This document shows, in pieces, positions 1-9,955 of a stretch of DNA of 64,000 bases. A model generated the notes under the pieces. It was not told the origin of the DNA, ran no database searches, and saw nothing but the letters and a program-made list of their open reading frames with translations. Source of the stretch: Lycocorax pyrrhopterus obiensis (Eukaryota > Chordata > Aves > Passeriformes > Paradisaeidae); the NCBI GenBank assembly GCA_014706295.1, contig JACSVZ010000002.1:49626717-49690716 (forward strand), in the 5' to 3' direction. The translations under genes were made by a program, and so were the position numbers. Each line of letters starts with the position of its first letter. The stretch's first letter is position 1.

Positions 1-3000
1 AAGAAAAAAAAACTTTGTAGCAGTAAGGGTTGTTACAGATTTTATAGATTGCTTAAGACATCATGGAATCTCTTGCTGGAAAGGTTTTGGTCTTAAAAAA
101 TGATCAGATAAAATTCATTCAGGAATGTTTTTAAATTGTCTTGGTGGACTTTGGGGACAAAGAGATGAATTAGATGACCTTTTTAAGGTTCTTTCAGTCC
201 TTTGATTCTCATTACACTGCTGTTGTGCTGCCTTTTGAATCTTAAGGTGAGTCAGGACTGGCAATTTTATGCACTACAGTTGGTACTGCAGCTAAAAATT
301 CTAGTGGATAAGCAGTTGATTTTTCAGCACTTGTTACACAGACACATAGAAAAATGGTGCCTGTTGAATTTTGGCTGCCTTTGAGGCCATCTCTCTACAT
401 CCGCATTCCCTCATCATATCTTCCCAGAAAGAGACATGCTGGGTTATGGTGCTATGTACCATCATGATCTGTTTACTCTTTATAATTTCCAGTTAATTTC
501 ATCAGTTGCACATCACTTGAAGTAGTACTTCAGTTTGCCCTTGAAGTGTGCTCTTCTCCTCAAATGCATGCTTTGTTCTTCAGTTTATCATACCACAGCT
601 TCCTTAACATTCAGGTATTTTCCATTCAGCATGCATAACTGGCCCCAACAAATGAGTGACTACAAAGTTTTGCATCCTAGCAGTATAGAAAGGCACCATT
701 TTCCTGTCAATCTTGACTCAATGTAGGCACAGCACTAGTAAGTTTTCTGCCCTGAGGAAATTCTCTACTTTAAAAAAAAATAAAAGTTTAAATACCAACA
801 CTTACTCACAGAAATTAAAATTCTTTTTCTTCAAATTTTTTGTGAATGTTCTGCATATTTAATAATGAAGTCAGTCCAGAAAAGTATAGGTTTTCTTCCT
901 GCACAATAGAGAAGTAAAAATATAGTACGTCACAGTATAAATACAGTTACAAAGACATTTTCTCAGGAAAGTTTCCCATTCAAACAATTAACATCAGACC
1001 TTTTTGATGTGACATAATATGATTTATCACATTGGAGTCATATTGGTACATAAACATCTAGATTACCAGATGTATTTATTATGTTTGGGACCTACAGGGA
1101 GATACTGAAAGGAGGACAGTGTAGTTTTCGTACGAACCCGTTCCAGAAAAGAGAGAGAAGTTCTCAGGTCTGTTATGCTAACCCTCTGTCCTGGTTATAA
1201 CATACAGCACAATAAATGCCTAAATGACTGGCAGCTGGAACAGTTTATAGGAAATGTGTCACTAGCAGCACATGCTTAAAAATGGATTTTAACTTTGAGA
1301 AGCTAAAGTTTTATATCCATATTTTCTTCTCAACATGAGAGCGACAGTTCATTATATATTTACAACTATTTCCAGTTCATCAAGTTTATTTACAGATTCT
1401 GATTGTCCTCTAGGGATTTGCACATAGCTGGGGTTAAAAACTGGAGCACTTGAGATGCATGGATGACAATGGGACATTGACACTTAAGAACGGATGATTC
1501 CAGTAGCAGATATTTAAGACACTAAGGAGGGGCTTGGACAAACACAGCAAAGAATTGCCTGCAAGAGCGTGTGAAATAAACTCGTTTCACACTCATTCTC
1601 GTACCCAGTCACTTAGCAAGGGTGCAAAATCTGGTGTAACTGCATTTATTATAATGACAGTAGGAGGTCTACCGTATGTCATAACTAATTCTGACAATCA
1701 CAGCCTACCTGCGGTTGTCATAGAAGTTAATGATGGATTGTTAGAAACCACTCCAGCCTCAGGCAAAGCCCTGGGAAGTTAACTACTAGGACAATCTCTA
1801 ATAAGCTGCAAAAACCAGTTTATGGGCTATTTTGGGGATTAAATTTACTTTTTCTAAGAGAAACTTTACTAAGACATCAACCACTTAAAACCAGGCTCAA
1901 GTAGTAGTCAGAGATCAGTGCATTTCCATCCATCACATAATTATGACAGATAGCTAGAACACATAGGAAACATGTTACAATTCATATTTATAGTTATTTT
2001 GAATTTCTTTAAATTGCTAGAAATAGCAGGTAACTTTGTCAGAAGATTTTAGCAAAGGTCATATACAAATACCACTTCACCTCACTATACTATGACTTCT
2101 TACCGAAAACCAGTTCTGCACTAATGACTCTTAACATCATTAACTCTTACTGAAGACAATAATTCTGCCACTAATCATGAAAAAAAGGTTAACCAACAGT
2201 AAATGTGCAAAAAGCCAGTGTTTCTCAGAGCTGCCAGCATTGGGCTGCTATGTAGGTTCACCTTCTTACTTTGAAAACAGGCTCAGCACTATGATGTTAT
2301 TTGCTTGCAGCTCTCTCCTGTAGTTTTTCATGTCCAACCAATTCTATAACTGAACCTGCAGAATATGTACCGTTAAGGAAAAAGGCATGAAAACTATTAG
2401 TAAATCAAGATGGCAAAAAACTAATCACCGGAACTCCAGGAGCAGCTTGGAGACACTTGTGTGCTATTGGCTAATGAGAAAGGATGCATTGCTTCTGATA
2501 ATGAGTAGAAGAAAAATAAAAAAACAAAAAGCCTAGAAAAAGAGGACTCCTCATGGCCTGTGATTGGTTTGGGGTTTTTTTGGGTTTGATTTTGTTTTCA
2601 TTGGAAGACCCTTATTACTGTTATAAAAGCCTAAGTGCAGCTTAATCCTGACATGAAAGCACTTCGAAGGATTCAAGTTTATCTGGTATCAAACCACCTT
2701 TACATATAGTGTGCAAAACAGGTCCTCCTTTCTGCATGGAAGCAGGAAGAAGATCTCAGTAGATATATCACTGAACTGCTATTCAGAGTTCAAAGTTCAT
2801 TCACAGTTACTGGGTATGGAACGAGAAAGACCCATTCTGGCTGAAAGCTCAATCTAATCACTGTTCATAAAAAACTCTAGTGTAAAGTGAAGTGCAGTTA
2901 ATAACTATTTAGTGAGCCGGTACAAAAATAATCTAATCTTGCAAGAAAGTACTTTTGAAGAGCTCAAAAGCAGTGCACCATAATTTACCTTCAATTCTTT

Positions 3001-3888
3001 GAGCTATTGCATTACTGGACAAATATTCTAAGAAACCAAGAGAGTTATTTTGGACTCATGTTGATAGAACTGAAAGAAGACTTTAATTCTTTATTAACAT
3101 TCTGTTCAAATATTAATAGGCTTAATCTTATTAAATCAGATTATCCATATTTTTGAAGACCAAGAAACATATAAAAATGAATTAACCCAGAATTTCATAA
3201 CTGAGCTAAAAATTCAAGAAGTCCTAGTTGCATACTCCACAACAATGGAAAGAATAATTTCTTCCTTTTTATTTCTCTATTTGCTCACGTTTCCTTTGTT
3301 CACATTCCACACTAACTCTACACTGTCATGAACTTCAAAGCTGAGTGGAAAAAAACCAGGAACAAACCTGAATTAATTGTCTTTGACATTCTCTTTATGA
3401 TTGGAATATCTGTCAAAGGCAAATAAAAGGGGGGAAAAAAGCACAGGTCCTTCTTTTTTTCAAAATATACAATCAAAGAATAATTTAAGATTAAAAACAC
3501 CAGTAAGATTGAACACAACTGTAAATCTAACACTGCCAGGTCCACCATTAAACCATGTCCTTAAGTGACACATCTACATGCTTTTTATTATAATTTACAG
3601 AAAGACTTAGTGAGTCAGATCTACATTTGGCTGGAAGATTACCATAAGCAACATTTGAACAGATTTTGCCATGAGCATCACTATGCACTTAATGAAAGTA
3701 CCAATTAAAGTAGTAAAAATATCTTTGAGATGTACCTACACAGTAAAACAGAATTAGGAAATAACCAACACAAGATTCCTATCATCGCCCTGCTTTGGGC
3801 TTTCAAGGCATCTTCAGTTACAACACTGCCTGACAACGTAAACTGTATTATTAAAAGATTAATTCAGTTCCTATCACACACACCATTT
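1..3888. other. AT-rich DNA, no gene recognised
   Basis: I see no repeat family, RNA gene or convincing coding exon here. The longest suggestive frame is a plus-strand open stretch ending at 1782 (about 80 codons, with several CpGs around 1567-1715). It has no recognisable domain and no good splice acceptor at its start. Short T-rich/G-rich runs occur near 2565-2600. The stretch could be intron or intergenic DNA. Confidence 0.5.
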
Positions 3889-4082
3889 ATCCAGGGATTG
3901 GTTCAGCCTTTGGAACAGGCTGTCCAGGAACGTAGTGGAGTCACCATCCCTGGAAGAGTTAAGGAAACTACTTGATGTAGTAGCACTTAGTGCTATGTTT
4001 AGGTTGATATTGTGGTGGTTGGTCAAAAGTTGGACTCAATAGTCTTGGAGGTCTTTTCCAGTCTTAGTGATTATATGACTGT
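3889..4082 (+). mobile_element. CR1 LINE 3' end, 5'-truncated
   Basis: This is the 3' terminus of a CR1 LINE in plus orientation. It carries the usual succession seen in bird CR1 ends: a 'ggaacaggctg' block, then 'gtggagtcaccatccctgg', a 'gttggactc' block, 'ggaggtcttttcc' and a terminal 'gattatatgact'. The same blocks occur in the same order in the longer CR1 copy of this window (21541-21680), so the assignment can be checked internally. Only about 190 bp remain, which is normal because CR1 copies are usually severely 5'-truncated. Its 3' end abuts the ERVL remnant that starts at about 4083. It is decayed and has no coding capacity. Confidence 0.85.
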
Positions 4083-4561
4083 GGCAAGATACTGCTGCCC
4101 AGGTGGAGAACCTGGTACACCACATGGATGCTCATGTAGCAAGACCTAGGCCATTGAAGAACATCAGATTAACCCACAGGTAGATCAGGCTGCTAAAATT
4201 GAAGTGGCTCAGATGCATCGTAAGTGTGAATCATTTCTATCTCAGTGGGCCCATGAGACCTTGGGCCATCAAGGAAGGGATGTAACACACAGATGAGCTC
4301 ATGACTGAGGGGTGGAACTTATCCATGGACACTCTCACAAAGGTTATCCATGGATGTGAAACATGAGCTGCAATCAAGCAGGACAAGCTCGTGTGGAGGA
4401 TGGTGTCTGCAGTAAAACCTGGGAGGGCCCGGCAGATTGGCCATAATACACTCCCACAAACCCACCAGGGCCAGGGCCATGTGCTTGCAGTGATGGAAGC
4501 AGCCACTGGATGGCCAGACAGAGATCCTGTGTCCCATGCCACTGCCCAGAACACTGTCCTG
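4083..4561 (+). pseudogene. ERVL-type pol remnant, integrase N-terminal and core part
   Basis: This is a decayed fragment of an endogenous retrovirus pol gene in plus orientation, first part. Frames that must be joined across shifts show integrase-like segments. A His-His part of the zinc-binding region lies at about 4247-4278 (WAHETLGHQ). A damaged Cys part lies at about 4353-4372. The start of the catalytic core lies at about 4428-4556 (for example TLPQTHQGQ and HATAQNT). Stops and frameshifts interrupt it. In the core, the position where the first acidic residue of the DDE triad is expected reads as glycine (RQIGHN), so it cannot be catalytic. It continues at 5216 after an inserted LTR. 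The class is inferred from the absence of any env between integrase and the 3' LTR at 6131. Gag, protease and reverse transcriptase are not seen. Confidence 0.75.
4556..4561. repeat. Target-site duplication, left copy (gtcctg)
   Basis: This 6-bp direct repeat matches 5216-5221 exactly and brackets the LTR at 4562-5215. Reading the integrase from 4561 directly into 5222 restores a continuous pol-like homology with one copy of gtcctg. That makes it a true target duplication rather than a chance match. Six bases is the usual duplication length of class II (ERVK-type) elements. Confidence 0.8.
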
Positions 4562-5215
4562 TGTCGCTGTTTTTTCCACGGACGAGTAGAGAAACGACAC
4601 AAAGTTTAGACTCAGGGATAGATGGACACACTTTAATGAATTCTGAGAAGACTTTTATATGTTATTTCGCAAAGTGTATTAAGTGGCATAAGGTAATTGG
4701 TTTTTTGCCATCCACCCCCTAAGGGGATTGGTCAAGTTCTAAGACACCCATCTCTGAATGTTTTTCTAGTTAGAATCATAACAATCAGTCAAAACAACCC
4801 GCAGCTGCAAGAAGCTTACAAAACTGTGTGCTGGAGCTCGCAGTCTTCTGAGTCTTAGATTATGATTTCCCAGAGCAGGGCTCCAGCAACACTCAGCAAC
4901 CAGGAACTACCACCTCCACCTTTGGCTCCTCCCAGGGCTTGATTCATAGGGCTTGTGCCCGCCCTGCAGCCACAGCTGTTTGTAGGAGGTTAATGAGTAC
5001 TTTAGGTTGAGGTGGTCTCAATTAATAATTGGATCCTGGTGTGGATCCTGGTCTTGAGTGAGAGTTTGGCTAGTGCATACCATCAGGGTTTAAATACATT
5101 ATACAATGAAACTGTAACATTGTTTTGACTTACTTGCATGGGAAAGACAGAACTCTCACAAAAATGCTGCAGAGAGCTGAAGAAATTCTCTGCTGGAATT
5201 TTTTCATCATCCATA
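4562..5215 (-). mobile_element. Solo LTR, ERVK-like, inserted in ERVL integrase
   Basis: This is a 654-bp LTR on the minus strand, inserted into the older ERVL pol. On the minus strand it runs from about 5215 to 4562 and ends in GCGACA. It contains a TATA-like ACATATAAAAG (plus coordinates 4650-4660) and an ATTAAA poly(A) signal about 15 bp further on (4632-4637) followed by a GT-rich stretch. This is the normal U3-R-U5 order. No retroviral coding sequence is attached, so it is a solo LTR left by recombination between the two LTRs of a provirus. The 6-bp duplication gtcctg flanks it. The expected 5' TG reads TA in this copy, presumably by mutation. The ERVK class is inferred from duplication length and general layout; a database match would be needed to name the family. 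Confidence 0.75.
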
Positions 5216-5221
5216 GTCCTG
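5216..5221. repeat. Target-site duplication, right copy (gtcctg)
   Basis: This is the partner of 4556-4561. Immediately downstream the pol homology resumes (LGLEKQ), which fixes the right edge of the inserted LTR at 5215. Confidence 0.8.
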
Positions 5222-5700
5222 GGCCTTGAAAAGCAAGGCTTATGGTGACATGATACTCCAGAAAAAAAATGAGACAGTGGGACTCACTTCTCAAACAACT
5301 TCATAAACACCTGGCCTAATGAACATGGCATGGAGTGGGTGAGGAGCCTCGAGGAAAATCTAATGATATGATGGATTGCTAAAGATGACACTGAAAGCAA
5401 TTGGTGGAGGGACCTTTAAATCCTGGGATACACATTTAACAAAAGCCATTTGATTAGTCAACACTACAGGAGCTGCCAATCTGGTTGACACTGCCCAATC
5501 AAAACTTTTATATACTGCAGGAGTGGAAGAAGTTCCTGTAGTACACATAAAAATATGCTGGGTTATTCCTGCCTCAGGCGAAGGCTGCCTATCCATGAGG
5601 TTGCTTTTTCTCAAGGACCTTGGTGCTCTAGGTAGGTAATGTGGGAGGACGGGAGTCTGATCTGTGCCTCAAGGAGATTTGATTTTGGGTGAAAATAACC
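5222..5700 (+). pseudogene. ERVL-type pol remnant, integrase C-terminal part
   Basis: This continues the integrase remnant after the LTR insertion. Visible pieces include LGLEKQ at about 5220-5237 and a segment around 5268-5335 containing SGTHF and NEHGMEWV, which corresponds to the second acidic block of the catalytic core. The C-terminal region, about 5395-5700, is more decayed; pieces such as HIKNMLG are readable near 5540-5560. Several stops and frameshifts separate the pieces, so nothing is translatable. The fragment leads into about 430 bp of non-coding internal sequence and then a 3' LTR, with no envelope gene. That matches the env-less layout of ERVL (class III) elements. Confidence 0.75.
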
Positions 5701-6130
5701 AATAAATTAAATTATATTAACTCCTATATAATGCTATATGTTATCACTTTTATGGCAGCTGGTTGCCCATCACCACACTGGGCACCTGTCTCTGCTACTC
5801 CAGACTTGAGCACCTGAACCTAATTCCTCTTCAATTACCACATTAATGTAGAATGAACTTAAATAAAACCAGACAAGCACAACAATCAGAACTGGCTTCA
5901 GCATGCAGCAACCCAATGCTACACACCACCTTTGCTGCCCTGAGACATTTCTGACACATAGAGCATGAAGTCATGGACTAAATGAACTCAATGGAGTTTT
6001 GTAAGGATGGTCCATAAACTAAGGAAATGATACCTGTGTATATATAAATTGAAGGACAGAAAAGGTGACGGTGTACTGGAAAGCGTGGAATGTGGCATGA
6101 CACAAGTGGTATGGAATGAGAGGTGGATAC
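5701..6130 (+). mobile_element. ERVL 3' internal region and polypurine tract
   Basis: This non-coding stretch lies between the integrase remnant and the 3' LTR. It has no reading frame of note. Its last bases, about 6113-6130, are purine-rich (gaatgagaggtgg) and sit directly against the LTR start at 6131, as expected for the polypurine tract that primes plus-strand DNA synthesis. A TATATATAAA-like run near 6038 is probably incidental. Confidence 0.6.
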
Positions 6131-6716
6131 TGTTGTGGTTTTGTGTGTAATAGAGTTGACTTTTTTTCTTAGTAGCTGATACAGGGCTGTGTTTTGGATT
6201 TAGGATGAGAATAATGTTGAAAATACATTGATGGTTTAGCTGTTGCTGAGCAGTGCTTTACCTTAAGTGAAGGATTTTTCAGTTTCTCACACTCTGCCAG
6301 AGAGCGGGTGCAAAGAAGCTTGGAGGAAGCATGGCCAGGACAGCTAACCTGTGCTAGCGAAAGGGATATTCCATAGCATAAAATGTCAGCTCATTACAAA
6401 AACTGAGGAGCATTGGCTAGGAGGTGCCAGTCTCTGCTGTGGTATGGGCTGGGCATCCATCAGTGCGTAGTAAGCAATTGTAATGTGCATCACTTTTTTC
6501 TTGGATTTTCATCATCTCTCTCCCTCTCATTTTCATCAAAATTATTATTACATTTTACATTGTCCCCCTCAATTACTAAACTATTCTTATCTCAATCCAC
6601 AGGTTTTACGTTTTTCTGATTGTGTTCCACATCCCAAGGAAGGGTGAGGAGAGGGGTGTGGGGAGCAAGCAAGCACCTGCGTGGTACTTATTTGCCAGCT
6701 GAGGCTAAACCACAAT
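6131..6716 (+). mobile_element. ERVL-type 3' LTR
   Basis: This is an LTR of about 586 bp in plus orientation that closes the ERVL remnant. It starts tgttgtggtttt and ends near ctaaaccacaa, forming the short inverted termini of retroviral LTRs. Its 3' third (ctcaatccacaggtttt, then tctgattg, and the final aaaccaca) resembles the corresponding part of the solo LTR at 45770-46364 read on the minus strand, so the two are related. No intact AATAAA was found at the expected place. The 5' LTR is absent, so no target duplication can be tested. The exact 3' edge is uncertain by a few bases. Confidence 0.7.
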
Positions 6717-9294
6717 GGTAAAAGAAAGTGTGCATTTTTGTGTCTGACCTATTTTGAACCCATATAGGGAACACAAGAGAAATAAAAAGCTATAGTCCAG
6801 GAACTTGCTGTAAAGCTATTTCTTCCCTAGCAGTTCTGTTCTTCAGCATTCTCTCTCTCTTGCAATTCCCTGTGGTTTAATCCTTTTTTTATTTCCTTCC
6901 TTTTCCAAAAATACCCTCCCATGTTACCAACAGTTGCCAAAGGCCAATTGTGCTGAAAATAGAGGCTATTACTCTCAGAGGAAAAAGCGAAAGGAGTTGT
7001 TTTATCTAACACTGCTAAATTAGCCACGTTTTTCTAAGCTGTTTGACAGATTTCATTCTCAGTACATGACACTGAACTTCAATCACTAAGTCTCCAACAG
7101 GGTAGAAATAGCAGTCAAAGTAAGTTCAGGCCCCTTGGGGTCATCTGTCGTTCATGTTATGGAGGAGTCTAGATGAATTTAGTGGAATGAAACAAATAAA
7201 GTTCCAAGGAATTTACCCCAAAATCGAGGTAAAACTGGAGAGTAATAAATTTTAATTGGAGAACTAGAAAACTTCTTGGTGACATTTTAAAAGTGCTTTA
7301 GCATTTTACAAAATTCTACATTACATTTTATGATGCTTTTCCATAACAATCTAATCACAATAGCAAAAAAGCCATATTTTCTTTTACATAACAAATGAGG
7401 CTTCTCTGCCCTTCAGAGCTTGCTCACTGAAGACTGAGACTGCTGCAGTTTACTTTTCAAATTCAGAAATGAATCCTGAACCATCTATTTACATCCACCA
7501 CTTGCAATCTTCAGGAGAAACATTTTGACCAAACAAACTCTGAGTACAGTGTTAATGTTTGCTAGCTAAGTTCACGAGAAAGACAAGGTATGATAAAATT
7601 AAAACCTCACTGACATGTGTCTGTCAGAGGCAGACATTCATCTCCTATTGCCAAATTGTATATGCCCCTAATACCCAGTTCCATTTCCATATCGGAAAAT
7701 CTCTCTTCTAAAAGCTCTGATAACTACTTTGTAAAAGGCAGACAGTACAAGCTTGCTAACTCCTTGTTATAGTATGGTTTTCTCTCAGAACCTTACCTAT
7801 CATGCACATCAACCTTTTCTTTCAAATACCGTCCTGTATCTAGTGACAGACTTCAGGGTGGATACACAGAAATAATAGTAATCTTCACTCATAACCACAT
7901 CTGCCACTTTCAACAAAAAAATAGTAAGAAGTACACTCTTTGCCCTAGAACTCCTGTAGTTCCAAATCCTTCATTCCTTAGCACCACAGCATCCACTCCT
8001 TTCACAGCTGTCAGAATGCTTACACCTTACAGACAATCAATATGACTTCATAGATTGAACATACGATGAAGCTACTGTGAAGTTTTTCTTACTTCAATGC
8101 TGGAAAAACAGGGAACCTTTTAAAAATAACAACCACAAAGCAAAACCAAAACAAACCTCTGTTGCTTAAACCAACAAATATAACTGTAGTGCTGCTGTTA
8201 TCTCCTGTAGCCATTACAGAAGAGAGTGGCTTACAGAAAAAACATATGGTCCTATTGGTACCAATCTTATGTTTAGTGTGGATCCAAAAGTCTCATGCAA
8301 GTCAGTAGCAGAGCTACGGAAAACCAGCAGAACTGGTTCCAGAAAGCTTACTCCGAGGGTAGGATTCAGTGTGACACAAATGAATATATAACCTATTATA
8401 TCATAAAATCATCTGCAAAGGAAGCACCAGAGCCATTGGTGGGAACAGCAGCTTTTATCAGGAGGGCCTTCACTGAATCAAAACTTAATGGGTTTCAACA
8501 GAAGATACTCTCCATTAAAATTTCCTTATGGGTTCTTAAATACTGCAATGATCCAGCACAAAAAGTAAATATCCATCAACACATTTCCTCAACTGAGAAG
8601 TCTGGGTTGGATAGCTTTAAGTGCTACCCCTTAGCTCATAAGGAGCTTTTCTAACTCTGAACAAAAGTAATTTTATATACATATATGAAACCCTCCTCTT
8701 GTTTTCTTCCTGAAGACTTTTTTACAGGCTTCAGCAAATTTTTCATTAGGTTGATTAGTAGTAACAGCTCAGAGTTCATACAATGGTGTTGCTGAAATAT
8801 GACTCTAGGTGGTTAAAGGAAATTCAGTCCAGGAACAATTAAATTCTATTCACAATTTTCATGCAGAGGAAAGCTGTTGAACATTCCCTGCTACTTGATT
8901 ATACATTACTTCAATGATCCCATTGATTAGGTGACTTTTTCAATCAAGTAAGGATGTCCATTTTCTACTGTAATTTTCTGCACTTGATGATTCTCTGTGC
9001 TCTGATGCATTTATTTTATTTTAATTGAAGAGGCAGGTTGTTAAAATTCTGGGAAAGAATTTAGACTATATGAATCTTTAACAATGGTCAGTGATTAGCA
9101 AGGCCTTTTACATATTTAATGATGCAGTTTCTGCTAATGATACGCTGTTCACCATGCACATTGAATGTTGAAGTGATTACCTGCGTCTAATATTGTTTTC
9201 CTGGTGAATTCAGAGTGATCCGTGCAGTGAGTGGGCATGACAAAACTCAACAATCAGGCTTGGTTTGGGTGACCATTGAAAGTACTGAGACAAT
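6717..9294. other. AT-rich DNA, no gene recognised
   Basis: No repeat family or gene was recognised. A 119-codon open frame lies at 8295-8654 (plus). It has no known motif, and its length is within what chance gives in 64 kb of this composition. Confidence 0.5.
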
Positions 9295-9540
9295 TCAGAA
9301 TCACAGAACAATTTTAGGTTGAAAGGGACATCTGGGAGACATTCAGCTCAACCTTCTGCTCAAAACAAGGCCAGCTTCAATGTTAGATTCAGTTGCCCAG
9401 GACATCGTCTAGTTAAGTTCTGTCAAAACTCCAGTATGAAGATTTCACAATCACTCTGGGCCCTGCTCCAGTACTTAACCAGATTGATGGAGAAATATTC
9501 TCTTTTTAATCCAGGTGACAACCAGTTAGGCTGTGAAATA
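9295..9540 (-). mobile_element. CR1 LINE 3' end, decayed
   Basis: This is a CR1 3' terminus on the minus strand. On the plus strand it begins with the inverted CR1 tail 'cagaatcacagaac', then 'ggttgaaagggacatct', 'tcagctcaaccttctgctcaa', a 'gttgcccaggac' block and a 'tccaggtgacaacc'-like region. This is the standard reverse-complement order of bird CR1 ends. It is strongly diverged. It is probably the same element as the reverse transcriptase fragment at 9560-9955, which lies on the same strand at the expected upstream side. Confidence 0.75.
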
Positions 9541-9559
9541 CTACTGCTCCACTGAGGCT

Positions 9560-9955
9560 GGTGAGCCAGCCACTTTCTCAGCCACCGTGTAGTCCACACT
9601 CACAACCCGTGTCTCCTTGGTCTGACTAAAAGGATTCTGTGAGAAACCACGACAAAAGTCTTGCTAAAGCCACGGTATACATCTTGTATTGCTCTTGCCT
9701 TGTTTGCAAGAGAGAAGGTCCAGTCCCGCCACAGACAGCAGCCGTGTCAGTCAGGTATAATCTGCCCTTGTTACATTGACGATAGCGGTCCCCAGCCAGT
9801 CCATCCTACACCCAGAGGTGGCTTCTCTAAGTACATAACATTTCATGGCATAAAGGTGAGGCTATTTGGGCTGTTGTCATTCTTGCCTTTGCTGAAGATG
9901 GAAGGAACATTCACCTTTTTCCAGACATACTGCCCTCTTTTTTGACTTGGAATGC
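9560..9955 (-). pseudogene. CR1 ORF2 reverse transcriptase fragment, decayed
   Basis: Read on the minus strand, this stretch follows the fingers and palm of CR1 reverse transcriptase. Around 9940-9885 it resembles the 'WKKVNVPSIFSK' part. Around 9875-9840 it resembles the block just upstream of the 'PRVL' segments. Around 9680-9630 it gives a degenerate form of the motif that reads [12 protein letters not shown] in the longer CR1 at about 20555-20595. Frameshifts and stops are frequent. The segment between this motif and the CR1 3' end is missing compared with a complete CR1 (it should be roughly 1 kb, and only about 100 bp remain), so the element carries an internal deletion or is two fragments. 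Confidence 0.6.

Noticed and set aside
4237..4631. Several overlapping minus-strand open frames of 85-121 codons
   Set aside because: They are antisense to the ERVL integrase remnant; the homology is on the plus strand, so these are shadows.
8295..8654. 119-codon plus-strand frame
   Set aside because: No recognised motif, and its start codon is not in a notable context; treated as chance.
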